Origin: UBA6054 sp963975575
Lineage (GTDB): Bacteria; Planctomycetota; Phycisphaerae; Phycisphaerales; UBA1924
DNA length: 64,000 nt
Direction: 5' to 3'
NCBI GenBank assembly: GCA_963975575.1
Contig: CAXBHL010000001.1
Span: forward strand, 1,426,001 to 1,490,000
This document shows, piece by piece, positions 42,422-50,291 of the stretch; the stretch's first letter is position 1; every line of letters starts with the position of its first letter. The position numbers were made by a program, and so were the translations under genes. Under the pieces are notes generated by a model. That model saw only the letters and a list, made by a program, of their open reading frames with translations, was not told the origin of the DNA and searched no databases.

Positions 42422-43035
42422 TGGCACGCGAGGTGGTGATCGTGCGGACCGGCACGGCGAATCTTGCGTCGGTGGTCGCCGCGTTCGAGCGGCTCGGGCT
42501 CGGCGTGCGGGTGACCGAGCAGGCCAACGAGTTTCTGGAGGCCCCGCTCGCGGTGCTGCCGGGGGTGGGGTCCTTCGGGTCCTGCATGGGGAGGCTGCGG
42601 GAACTCGGCCTGGTCGGGCCGATCCGTGATCGCATCGAGAGCGACCGTCCAACGCTGGGGATTTGCCTGGGCATGCAGGTCATGTGCAGTTCGAGCGAGG
42701 AGTCACCCGGCGTGGAAGGTGTCAACATGCTCCCGGGGCAGATTCGCCGGTTTGGTGCGGGCGTGAGCGTACCTCAGCTCGGATGGAATCGGATCGACCC
42801 CGATGCGGGCTGCCGCGTGCTGACCCCGGGCATGGTCTACTACGCCAACTCGTACCGGCTTGAAGCCCCTCCCGATGGATGGTCGGCGGGATGGACTGAC
42901 CACGGCGGGGCATTCGTCGGTGCGGTGGAGCGCGGGCCGGTGGTGCTCTGCCAGTTCCACCCGGAACTCTCGGGGGCCTACGGGTCGGCCTTGCTCGGAC
43001 GCTGGATCGAAGCAGCGGAGGGTGTGGCATGTTGA
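42421..43035 (+). CDS. hisH: Imidazole glycerol phosphate synthase, glutaminase subunit
   Basis: The 204-residue class I amidotransferase supplies ammonia to HisF. The nucleophile is C82 in GICLGMQ and the His/Glu pair is H180/E182 in CQFHPELSG; the oxyanion strand is PGVGSFG near residue 47. ATG 42421 shares one base with the hisB stop (TGATG); GTG 42418 is also possible. It overlaps hisF by seven bases, fitting coupled production of the HisF-HisH complex. Confidence 0.95.
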   Translation: MAREVVIVRTGTANLASVVAAFERLGLGVRVTEQANEFLEAPLAVLPGVGSFGSCMGRLRELGLVGPIRDRIESDRPTLGICLGMQVMCSSSEESPGVEGVNMLPGQIRRFGAGVSVPQLGWNRIDPDAGCRVLTPGMVYYANSYRLEAPPDGWSAGWTDHGGAFVGAVERGPVVLCQFHPELSGAYGSALLGRWIEAAEGVAC

Positions 43036-43796
43036 CGGTTCGTGTGATTCCCTGCCTGGACGTCCGCGGCGGTCGCGTTGTCAAGGGCGTGAAGTTCCAG
43101 GGCCTGCGAGACGCGGGCGACCCGGCCGAACTGGCCGCCCGCTACGAGCGGGAGGGTGCCGACGAGATCGTGGTGCTTGATGTCTCGGCGACCGTCGAAG
43201 AGCGTGCCGCTGCCTACGACACGGTTTCGGCCGTACGCCGGGCCGTGGGAATCCCCGTGACCGTGGGCGGCGGCGTGAAGACATGGGCGGATGCCGGCCG
43301 ATTGCTTGATGCCGGGGCGGACCGCGTGAGTGTGAACTCAGCCGCGGTCGCTCGGGAGGCACTGGTGGGTGAGATCGCGGATCGGTTCGGAGTCCAGTGC
43401 TGCGTGGTCGCGATTGATGCCGCGTCAATCGCGGCGGGTGGCTGGGAAGTGGTCGTGAACTCAGGATCTGTGCGCACCGGGATGGATGTGGTCGCGTGGG
43501 CGGAGCGGTGCGAGGCCTTGGGGGCGGGTGAGGTTCTGTTAACCAGTTGGGACCGGGATGGCACCAAGGCCGGCTACGACCTGGCACTGCTGCGAGCGGT
43601 CTCCGCGGCGGTGGCGATCCCGGTCGTCGCGTCGGGCGGCGCCGCCGGGGCCCACCACATGGCCGAGGCGTGCGCGGCCGGGGCCGATGCGGTGCTGGCC
43701 GCGTCGATCTTCCACGATGTGGTCATGACGGTGGGGGATGTCAAACAGGAACTTGGTGCGGCGGGCGTGCCCGTGCGATTGGAGACTCTGGCGTGA
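43029..43796 (+). CDS. hisF: Imidazole glycerol phosphate synthase, cyclase subunit
   Basis: The 255-residue TIM barrel makes IGP and AICAR from PRFAR using ammonia from HisH. The first catalytic aspartate is in VIPCLDVRGGRVVKG (about D11), and the second in LTSWDRDGTKAGYD (about D177 region by count). Phosphate sites VGGGVKT near 77, VNSAA near 102 and VVASGGAAG near 199 are intact. It overlaps the hisA-IE fusion by four bases. Confidence 0.95.
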   Translation: MLTVRVIPCLDVRGGRVVKGVKFQGLRDAGDPAELAARYEREGADEIVVLDVSATVEERAAAYDTVSAVRRAVGIPVTVGGGVKTWADAGRLLDAGADRVSVNSAAVAREALVGEIADRFGVQCCVVAIDAASIAAGGWEVVVNSGSVRTGMDVVAWAERCEALGAGEVLLTSWDRDGTKAGYDLALLRAVSAAVAIPVVASGGAAGAHHMAEACAAGADAVLAASIFHDVVMTVGDVKQELGAAGVPVRLETLA

Positions 43797-45070
43797 TCAT
43801 CCCCTCGATCGATCTGATGGGCGGGCGGGCTGTGCAGCTCGTTGGTGGCGAGCGACTTGAAATCGACGCGGGCGACCCTCGTCCGATCATGGAGCGGTTC
43901 CGCGTCGCGGGAGAAGTGGCGGTGATTGACCTCGATGCCGCCATGGGCACCGGGTCAAACGCCGATCTCGTCGCCGAACTCTGCCGGATGGGTGCTTGCC
44001 GGGTCGGTGGTGGCATCCGCGATGTGGACACCGCGATCCGATGGCTGGACGCCGGGGCGAGCAAGGTCATCCTCGGCACCGCGGCACGGGCTGAGATTCT
44101 CGGAGAACTCCCACGCCACCGCGTGATTGCGGCGCTCGATGCGAAGGATGGGCAGGTCGTCGATCAGGGCTGGAAGAACGCCACGGGTCGTGGCATCTTT
44201 GAACGGCTTGATGAACTGCGGGACTTCGTGGGTGGCTTTCTTGTGACCACCGTGGAACGCGAAGGCCGACTCGGCGGCGCGGACCTCGATCTGGCGGCCA
44301 AGCTCGCCGAGGCGGCGGGAGATACACGCATCACATTGGCGGGAGGGGTAACGACCGTTGACGAGATCGGCCATCTCGACCGTCTCGGCTGCGACGCGCA
44401 GGTGGGTATGGCGCTCTACTCCGGTCGTATGGATCTCGGTGACGCGGTGTACGCGCCCGCTCGATCCGATCGCCCGGACGGTCTGATCCCGACGGTCATC
44501 GCCGACGAGCGGGGCGTGGCGCTGGGTCTGGTCTACTCCGACGCCGAGAGCGTCCGCAGGGCTGTGAGCGACCGGCGTGGTGTCTACCACTCCCGAAAGC
44601 GAGGGCTCTGGATCAAGGGTGAGACCTCCGGAGATACGCAGGAGTTGCTCAAGGCCGACTGGGACTGCGATCGTGACTGCCTGCGGTTCACAGTGCGTCA
44701 GGCCGGATCGGGGAACTGCCATCTCGGGACTCGTTCCTGCTGGGGCGTGGACGCGGGATTGGGCTCGCTCGAGCGGCGTCTTGCCGCCCAGGCGAACGGG
44801 AAGGACGTCAAGTCTTACACGAAGCGTCTGCTCAGCGAGCCGGGCTTGCTCGACGCCAAACTACGTGAGGAGATCAATGAGTTGATCGAGGCGAAGACCC
44901 CCGGCCACATCGCGGCCGAGGCCGCCGATGTGCTGTTTTTCGTGATGACGGCTCTGCGTCGGGCGGGGGTACCACTCGAAGCCGTTGAGGCCGAACTTGA
45001 CCGCAGAGCGTCAAAGGTGTCCCGTCGCAAGGGCGACGCCAAGCCCGCGTTTGTGAAGGAGACAGAGTGA
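43793..45070 (+). CDS. hisA: Fused HisA-HisI-HisE trifunctional histidine biosynthesis protein
   Basis: One uninterrupted 425-residue frame carries three enzymes. Residues 1-222 are HisA (ProFAR isomerase): IIPSIDLMGGRAVQL with catalytic D7, RVGGGIRD near 70, LAGGVTT near 182. Residues 229-320 are HisI (PRA-CH): SRKRGLWIKGETSG near 267, then the metal motif DCDRDC near 291 and CHLGTRSC near 309. Residues 322-410 are HisE (PRA-PH), MazG-like, with LREEINELIEAKTPGHIAAEAADVLFFVMTAL. Together they perform steps 2-4. The second HisA catalytic position, normally D in a (D/E)xDGT motif, reads EREG with E157. HisIE fusions are common; I do not know of a described HisA-HisIE fusion. GTG 43793 overlaps hisF by four bases. 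Confidence 0.92.
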   Translation: MIIPSIDLMGGRAVQLVGGERLEIDAGDPRPIMERFRVAGEVAVIDLDAAMGTGSNADLVAELCRMGACRVGGGIRDVDTAIRWLDAGASKVILGTAARAEILGELPRHRVIAALDAKDGQVVDQGWKNATGRGIFERLDELRDFVGGFLVTTVEREGRLGGADLDLAAKLAEAAGDTRITLAGGVTTVDEIGHLDRLGCDAQVGMALYSGRMDLGDAVYAPARSDRPDGLIPTVIADERGVALGLVYSDAESVRRAVSDRRGVYHSRKRGLWIKGETSGDTQELLKADWDCDRDCLRFTVRQAGSGNCHLGTRSCWGVDAGLGSLERRLAAQANGKDVKSYTKRLLSEPGLLDAKLREEINELIEAKTPGHIAAEAADVLFFVMTALRRAGVPLEAVEAELDRRASKVSRRKGDAKPAFVKETE

Positions 45071-46326
45071 TGCTCCGGCGTGTGACCCCTCAGGACATCG
45101 CAGCCCGTGTGGTGACCCCGTTCGACGGCGTCACCCTCGAGCAGTCGCGGTCGGTGGTCGAGTCCGTCAGAAAGCGCGGCGAGGTGGCTGTCCGCGAGCA
45201 GGCCGAGCGGTTCGGGGAACTCGGGCCAGGCGATCCGCTCGTTGCGGGCCGATCGGAGATGGAGGCGGCACGCTCGGCGCTCGACCGGGATACCCGGGGT
45301 GTGCTGGAGCGGGCCGCCGATCGGATCCGACGGTTCGCCGATGCGCAGCGGGCTTGTCTGACCGATCTGTCCGCGTCGGTTCCGGGCGGCCGGGCGGGGC
45401 ACACCGTCAGCCCGGTGGACGTGGCCGGCTGCTACGCCCCGGGCGGACGATATCCGCTGCCATCGTCCGTGCTCATGACCGCCATCCCCGCCCGGGCGGC
45501 GGGCGTTGGCACTGTGGTGGTTGCGACGCCGAGCCGGGATCCGATCATGCTGGCCGCGGCCGCCATCGCGGGAGCGGACCTGCTGCTGCGTGTCGGAGGT
45601 GCCCACGCGGTGGGGGCCCTGGCCTTCGGTGTTGGCGTGCCGGCGTGCGACGTGATCGTCGGCCCCGGGAATCGGTGGGTGACCGCGGCCAAGCACGTTG
45701 TCTCCGCATTCTGCGGGATCGACATGCTCGCCGGCCCGTCCGAACTTTTGGTAATCGCGGATGGCTCCGCTGATCCCGCAACGATCGCCGCGGACCTGAT
45801 CGCCCAGGGCGAGCACGACACAGACGCGCTCCCCTGCCTTGTCACCACGGATCCAACGCTGGCCGACCGGGTCGACGGGGAACTGGAACGCCAGTTGGTC
45901 GATCTGCCCACTGCGGGCGTGGCACGGGAGTCGATCACCAACAACGGGTGGGTATGCACCGTGGGCACGATCGACGAGGCGGTGCGGGTCAGCGACGACG
46001 TGGCGCCCGAACACCTGGAAATCCTCTGTGAGGACGCGGCAGCGGTCGCCGTGCGGGTCCGGCATGCGGGCGGAGTATTCATCGGGGAGCGGGCCGCCGA
46101 GGTGCTGGGCGACTACGGCGCCGGCCCGAACCACACCCTGCCCACCGGCCGCACCGCCCGGGTCCGGGGGGGGCTGTGCGTGTTCGATTTCCTCCGTGTG
46201 CGCACCTTGCTGGAGATGACGGATGCCAGCGCCATCGCGGCGGATGCTGAGATGCTCGGCCGCCTAGAGGGTCTGGAAGGGCACGCACGCAGTGCCGCTC
46301 GGCGTGCTGGTCCTGCCACGCTCTGA
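45070..46326 (+). CDS. hisD: Histidinol dehydrogenase
   Basis: The 418-residue zinc enzyme oxidises histidinol to histidine in two NAD-dependent steps. Blocks that fit are CYAPGGRYPLPSSVLMTAIPARAAGV near residue 118, VDVIVGPGNRWVTAAKHVV-like DVIVGPGN near 195, DMLAGPSELLVIAD near 218, AQGEHDTDA with the catalytic/zinc residues near 245, and the terminal GAGPNHTLPTGRTARVRGGLCVFDFLR near 356. It starts at ATG 45070, sharing one base with the preceding stop (GTG 45067 is an alternative). It closes the operon, seven bases from the convergent channel gene. Confidence 0.95.
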   Translation: MLRRVTPQDIAARVVTPFDGVTLEQSRSVVESVRKRGEVAVREQAERFGELGPGDPLVAGRSEMEAARSALDRDTRGVLERAADRIRRFADAQRACLTDLSASVPGGRAGHTVSPVDVAGCYAPGGRYPLPSSVLMTAIPARAAGVGTVVVATPSRDPIMLAAAAIAGADLLLRVGGAHAVGALAFGVGVPACDVIVGPGNRWVTAAKHVVSAFCGIDMLAGPSELLVIADGSADPATIAADLIAQGEHDTDALPCLVTTDPTLADRVDGELERQLVDLPTAGVARESITNNGWVCTVGTIDEAVRVSDDVAPEHLEILCEDAAAVAVRVRHAGGVFIGERAAEVLGDYGAGPNHTLPTGRTARVRGGLCVFDFLRVRTLLEMTDASAIAADAEMLGRLEGLEGHARSAARRAGPATL

Positions 46327-46333
46327 GCCGTGG

Positions 46334-47476
46334 CTACGTGGCTGCTCGATCAGGCGGCGAGAATGCTCCCTCCGCACGCAGACGCGGGAGTGCCCCGGGG
46401 AACTCACTCCGAACGAAGTTGATCAGTGATTCACGAACGTCGCAACGCAGATCAAACGCGTCCCCCGAGTTCCCGCTGGAAACTAAGGCCCGCAGTTCAA
46501 GCGTCCGCTCGCCCGCCTCGGTCACCTGCAAGACGCAAACGCGCCCGTCCCACTTTGGGTGCTTCCGCACGACCGACTCGAGGTGCTGCCGTACTTGATC
46601 AACCGGGACTACGTAGTCGACCCGGATGAACACCGTGCCGATGATCTCAGACGTCCGGCGTGTCCAGTTCTGGAAGGTCTGCGAGATCACCTGGGAGAGG
46701 GGCACGATCAACCTGCGTTCGTCCCACACGCGTACCACCACGAACGTGGACCTGATCTCCTCGACTCTTCCCCATTCCCCTTCGATCACGACGACGTCAT
46801 CCAGTCGGATCGGCTGTGTGAAGGCAATCTGAAGACCCGCGATCAGATTTTCGATGACCGGCCTCGCCGCTAAGCCCACGGCGATCCCCGCGATGCCCGC
46901 GGAAGCCAGGATCGATGTGCCAACCTGTCTTGCCGAAGAGAACGTCATGAGCACCGCACCGGCTGACACGATCACGATCGTGACCAGGATCACGCGGCGG
47001 ACCACCACGAGTTGGGTGTGGATGCGCCTTGCCTCCAGATTGTCGGCCACCGTTGTGTCGAACCGTTCCAGCGTGGCGCGGACCAGTCCGTCGAGGACGC
47101 GGGCGAGCAACCACGCGACGGACACGATCAGCCCGATCGTGAGTCCATGGCGGAGCACGCCCTCCACGACGCCCATCGATCCGGTCACGGCGGGCGAGAC
47201 CAGATGGAGGCAGGCGACAATCAGGAGCAGCAGCGTCGGCCACCGAACGCCCTTCAGCATGACGTCCCGGAGGGGTCCCGGGCCCCGGGCGAGCCGACCG
47301 AGCACGCCAAACGCGACCAAATGGATGACGAAGGCGACCAGAATCGCTCCGCCAAGGACCCCTGCCCCGACGAACACTGCCTTGGCCGTGTCCTCCGCTA
47401 CGGGCAGGGTGGACTGGGCCGATGGAGCGACGAGGGCGGTGACATGGGGAAAACGGGCGATCGGGGCAAGCATCAT
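46334..47476 (-). CDS. Mechanosensitive ion channel, MscS family
   Basis: The 380-residue membrane protein has four or five helices, with the pore helix and the start of the cytoplasmic beta domain in ILASAGIAGIAVGLAARPVIENLIAGLQIAF near residues 195-225, then the MscS beta-domain block IRLDDVVVIEGEWGRVEEIRSTFVVVRVWDERRLIVPLS. It should release osmolytes under hypo-osmotic stress. ATG 47476 is chosen because a minus-strand TACCAT hexamer ends 5 bases upstream. It is divergent from argR with 67 bases between starts and converges on hisD. Confidence 0.9.
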   Translation of the reverse strand: MMLAPIARFPHVTALVAPSAQSTLPVAEDTAKAVFVGAGVLGGAILVAFVIHLVAFGVLGRLARGPGPLRDVMLKGVRWPTLLLLIVACLHLVSPAVTGSMGVVEGVLRHGLTIGLIVSVAWLLARVLDGLVRATLERFDTTVADNLEARRIHTQLVVVRRVILVTIVIVSAGAVLMTFSSARQVGTSILASAGIAGIAVGLAARPVIENLIAGLQIAFTQPIRLDDVVVIEGEWGRVEEIRSTFVVVRVWDERRLIVPLSQVISQTFQNWTRRTSEIIGTVFIRVDYVVPVDQVRQHLESVVRKHPKWDGRVCVLQVTEAGERTLELRALVSSGNSGDAFDLRCDVRESLINFVRSEFPGALPRLRAEGAFSPPDRAAT

Positions 47477-47481
47477 GCGAA

Positions 47482-47487
47482 ATGGTA
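47482..47487 (-). promoter_or_regulatory. Candidate -10 TACCAT, leaderless mscS-family start
   Basis: On the minus strand TACCAT ends 5 bases before ATG 47476. It faces the arginine promoter, so a regulator bound at 47514-47523 lies close to its -35 region. Confidence 0.45.
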
Positions 47488-47507
47488 CCCCGGGGAGGGG
47501 GACGGGC

Positions 47508-47537
47508 TTGACATGAATATGCAAGTGACGGTATACT
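47508..47537 (+). promoter_or_regulatory. Arginine operon promoter
   Basis: TTGACA (47508-47513) and TATACT (47532-47537) are 18 bases apart, the best match to the housekeeping consensus in the window. The -10 ends 6 bases before ATG 47544, so argR mRNA should be leaderless. Confidence 0.8.
47514..47523 (+). promoter_or_regulatory. Putative ArgR operator (ARG-box-like dyad)
   Basis: TGAATATGCA, an imperfect palindrome, sits between the -35 and -10; with flanks it reads CATGAATATGCAAG, resembling a Bacillus-type ARG box with a centre shortened by four bases. Its position would let ArgR block RNA polymerase. Only one box is visible, whereas paired boxes are common. Confidence 0.5.
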
Positions 47538-47543
47538 TTTGCG

Positions 47544-48008
47544 ATGTCCCGTGACCGAAGACGCATGCTGATGGTGGACCTGCTCCGCAAGGGCCCCGTA
47601 TCGAGGCAGGAGGAACTGGCCGAGGCGTTGGCCCGCGCCGGCGAACCCGTCACACAGGCCACGGTCTCACGGGACCTGGCCGCGATCGGTGCGGTCCGGG
47701 GTCCGGACGGCTACCGCGTGCCGGAGGTCTTCGCCGAGCCCATCCGGGTCGGTGGCGGTGAGCACGAGGTGGCGGGCATGATCCGTCGCCACGCGGTGTC
47801 CGTGGTGGCCGCCCATGCGATGGTCGTCATCAAGACCGCACCCGGGCACGCCCAGATGGTCGCCACGGCCTTCGACCGCTGGCCCCCGGAAGGTGTCGCG
47901 GGCACGGTGGCCGGCGACGACACGATTTTTCTGGCCACGCTTAGCCCCCGCACGGCCGAGCGGGTCACCCGGGAACTCACGGAAGCGATGCGGGGAGACG
48001 CGGCGTGA
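47544..48008 (+). CDS. argR: Arginine repressor
   Basis: The 154-residue protein is ArgR/AhrC: an N-terminal winged helix (LLRKGPVSRQEELAEALARAGEPVTQATVSRDLAAIGAVR, residues about 13-52) and a C-terminal arginine-binding hexamer domain (AHAMVVIKTAPGHAQMVATAFDR near 92-114 and VAGDDTIFLATLSPRTAERVTREL). The arginine-contacting region with GDDT is present. As first gene of the arginine operon, behind an ARG-box-like sequence, it probably represses its own operon when arginine is plentiful. It overlaps argF' by four bases. Confidence 0.94.
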   Translation: MSRDRRRMLMVDLLRKGPVSRQEELAEALARAGEPVTQATVSRDLAAIGAVRGPDGYRVPEVFAEPIRVGGGEHEVAGMIRRHAVSVVAAHAMVVIKTAPGHAQMVATAFDRWPPEGVAGTVAGDDTIFLATLSPRTAERVTRELTEAMRGDAA

Positions 48009-49030
48009 AGCACTTCATCACCACACAGGAATGGTCGAAGGCCGAGTTGGACGACCTGCTCGCCCACGCCGCCGAGCTGAAGCGTGATCCCATGCAGCCC
48101 CTGCTGGAGGGCAAGGCGGTCGCGTTGGTCTTCTTCAACCCGTCCCTGCGGACGCGGTCATCGTTCGAGATTGGCACTTGGCAGATGGGCGGCCACGCCG
48201 TGGTGCTCGAGCCGGGCCAGGGCGCGTGGGCGATGGCCTTCGGCGAGGGCGAGGTCATGGACGGCGCCGCGGAGGAGCATGTCTCCGAGGCCGCGCGGGT
48301 GCTCAGCCGATACTGCGACCTGATCGCCGTCCGGGCATTCCCCAAGTTTCAGGACTGGCAGGTGGACCGCAAGGACCATGTCATCCGTTCGTTCGCCCGC
48401 TACGCGACCGTGCCGGTCGTGAATATGGAGACGATCACGCACCCGTGCCAGGAACTCGCGCACATCTTGGCCCTGCAGGAGCGATTCGGAACCAGCGATC
48501 TGCGGGGCAAGAAGTACGTCCTGACATGGACGTACCACCCAAAGCCGCTGAACACCGCGGTCGCCAACTCGGCCGCGATGATTTCCACCCGGTTCGGCAT
48601 GGACGTGACCCTGCTCTGCCCGGACGAACGGTATCGCCTCGACGAGCGATACATGCAGTTCGCTGAGAAGAACGCGGCCGAGTCCGGCGGATCGTTCCAG
48701 GTTTCTCATGACATCGAGTCGGCCTACACCGATGCCGACGTGGTCTACGCCAAGAGTTGGGGCGCCCTCCCGTTCTTCGGCAACTGGGAGGCGGAGAAGC
48801 CCGTTCGCGAAGCCAACAGGCATTTCATCGTGGACGAGGCGAAGATGGCCCTGACCGCCAACGGCGGCCAGGGAGTCTTTAGCCATTGCCTGCCCGCCCG
48901 GCGCAACATCAAGGCGACCGACGCGGTGATGGACTCACCCAACTCATTGATCATCGAGGAAGCGGGCAACCGTCTTCATGTCCAGAAAGCTCTCATGGCG
49001 GCGCTCGTCGGGGCGTCGTGCCGGGTCTGA
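48005..49030 (+). CDS. argF': N-acetylornithine carbamoyltransferase (AOTCase)
   Basis: The 341-residue protein carbamoylates N-acetylornithine to N-acetylcitrulline. The carbamoyl-phosphate loop is SLRTR (47-51), HPCQ is at 146-149 and HCLPARR near 293. Long blocks such as NMETITHPCQELAH, YVLTWTYHPKPLNTAVANSA and VVYAKSWGALPFFGNWE are those of the Xanthomonas-type AOTCase rather than of ordinary OTCases. At the position that separates the acetyl and succinyl enzymes it reads EEH (90-92) rather than PEH, which favours the acetyl substrate. The deacetylase two genes downstream fits this pathway. Confidence 0.92.
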   Translation: MKHFITTQEWSKAELDDLLAHAAELKRDPMQPLLEGKAVALVFFNPSLRTRSSFEIGTWQMGGHAVVLEPGQGAWAMAFGEGEVMDGAAEEHVSEAARVLSRYCDLIAVRAFPKFQDWQVDRKDHVIRSFARYATVPVVNMETITHPCQELAHILALQERFGTSDLRGKKYVLTWTYHPKPLNTAVANSAAMISTRFGMDVTLLCPDERYRLDERYMQFAEKNAAESGGSFQVSHDIESAYTDADVVYAKSWGALPFFGNWEAEKPVREANRHFIVDEAKMALTANGGQGVFSHCLPARRNIKATDAVMDSPNSLIIEEAGNRLHVQKALMAALVGASCRV

Positions 49031-49049
49031 CCGGCGGAAGGATCAAGTC

Positions 49050-50291
49050 ATGTCCAGCAAGAAGACGGCCGTCCTCGCGTTCTCCGGAGGCCTCGATACG
49101 AGTTTCTGTGTGCCCTACCTGATCGAGAAGGGTTACGACGTCATCACCCTGTTCGTCGACACCGGCGGCGTCGGCCCCGGCGGCGCGGACCGCATCGCCG
49201 CACGCGCCAAGGAACTCGGCGCGGTCGAGCACGTCACCGTCGATGCCGGCCAGGCCCTGTGGGACTCGTTCGTGACCCCGTTCATCATGGGTGGCGTCAA
49301 GTACGAGGACCGCTACCCCCTGCTGTGCTCGGACCGCTATGTGATCGTGGCCGAATCTGTCAAGCTCGCCCACGAGCGGGGCGCCGACGCGATCGCCCAC
49401 GGCTGCACCGCGATGGGCAACGACCAGGTCCGCTTCGATCAGTCCATCCGCTCGCTGACCGATTTGCCCATCCTCGCCCCCATCCGCGACATCCAGGGCA
49501 TCACCAAGTCGCCCCGGGCCTACGAGATCGAAGAACTCCGCAAGCGCGGCTTCGAGGTCTCGGCTGAGGCCAAGCGGTACACGATCAACGAGAACCTGCT
49601 GGGTGTCACCGTCTCCGGCTCCGAGATCGATACCTTCGGCGCCCCCGGTGAGGGCACCCGAAAGCTCACCCAGCCCCCTGCGGCCTGGCCCAAGACTCCG
49701 TTCCGCGTGGCGATCGGCTTCGAACGCGGCCGCATTGTCTCTATCGATGGTGTGCCTACCGACGGCCCGGCGATTCTCAGCACGCTGAACGAGAAGTTTG
49801 GCCGGTACGGCGTCGGCCGCGGCATCTACACCGGCGACACCATCGTCGGGCTCAAGGGACGCATCGTCTTTGAGTGCCCCGGCATCGAGGCCCTGCTCGT
49901 TGCCCACAAGGCTCTTGAAGAAGTCACGCTGACCAAGGCCCAGAACGAGTTCAAGCCGGCCGTGGCCCGCAAGTGGACCGAACTGGTCTTCGGAGGCATG
50001 TTCTACGAATCGCTGCGGTACGACCTCGAGTCTTTCATCCGTTCGTCCCAGGCCACAGTCACGGGTGAGGTGGTCGTTGAAACCAGCGGCGGCGTGTGCG
50101 ATCCCGTGGAGATCCGCACCGAGAACGCCCTCGTCCGCGCCGGTGCGACCTACGCCCAGCACGCCGACTGGACCGCGGCCGAGGCCGAGGGCTTCATCAA
50201 GATCCACGGGCAGTCCGCCGCCCTCGGCGCGGCCGTCCGTCAGAAGGTCGGCATCAACCAGGAGGTGGACGCATGCTCGGCCGTGTCCTGA
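49050..50291 (+). CDS. argG: Argininosuccinate synthase
   Basis: The 413-residue enzyme joins citrulline and aspartate with ATP. The P-loop-like ATP pyrophosphatase motif AFSGGLDTS lies near residues 9-17, GCTAMGNDQVRFD near 118 and the aspartate/citrulline-binding region follows. The overall block order differs somewhat from E. coli ArgG but covers the full length. ATG 49050 has GGAAGGA upstream. It overlaps argE' by 19 bases. Confidence 0.93.
   Translation: MSSKKTAVLAFSGGLDTSFCVPYLIEKGYDVITLFVDTGGVGPGGADRIAARAKELGAVEHVTVDAGQALWDSFVTPFIMGGVKYEDRYPLLCSDRYVIVAESVKLAHERGADAIAHGCTAMGNDQVRFDQSIRSLTDLPILAPIRDIQGITKSPRAYEIEELRKRGFEVSAEAKRYTINENLLGVTVSGSEIDTFGAPGEGTRKLTQPPAAWPKTPFRVAIGFERGRIVSIDGVPTDGPAILSTLNEKFGRYGVGRGIYTGDTIVGLKGRIVFECPGIEALLVAHKALEEVTLTKAQNEFKPAVARKWTELVFGGMFYESLRYDLESFIRSSQATVTGEVVVETSGGVCDPVEIRTENALVRAGATYAQHADWTAAEAEGFIKIHGQSAALGAAVRQKVGINQEVDACSAVS

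Noticed and set aside
48005..49030. Ordinary ornithine or N-succinylornithine carbamoyltransferase
   Set aside because: The conserved blocks are those of N-acetylornithine carbamoyltransferase, and the residue that distinguishes the succinyl enzyme is Glu (EEH), not Pro.
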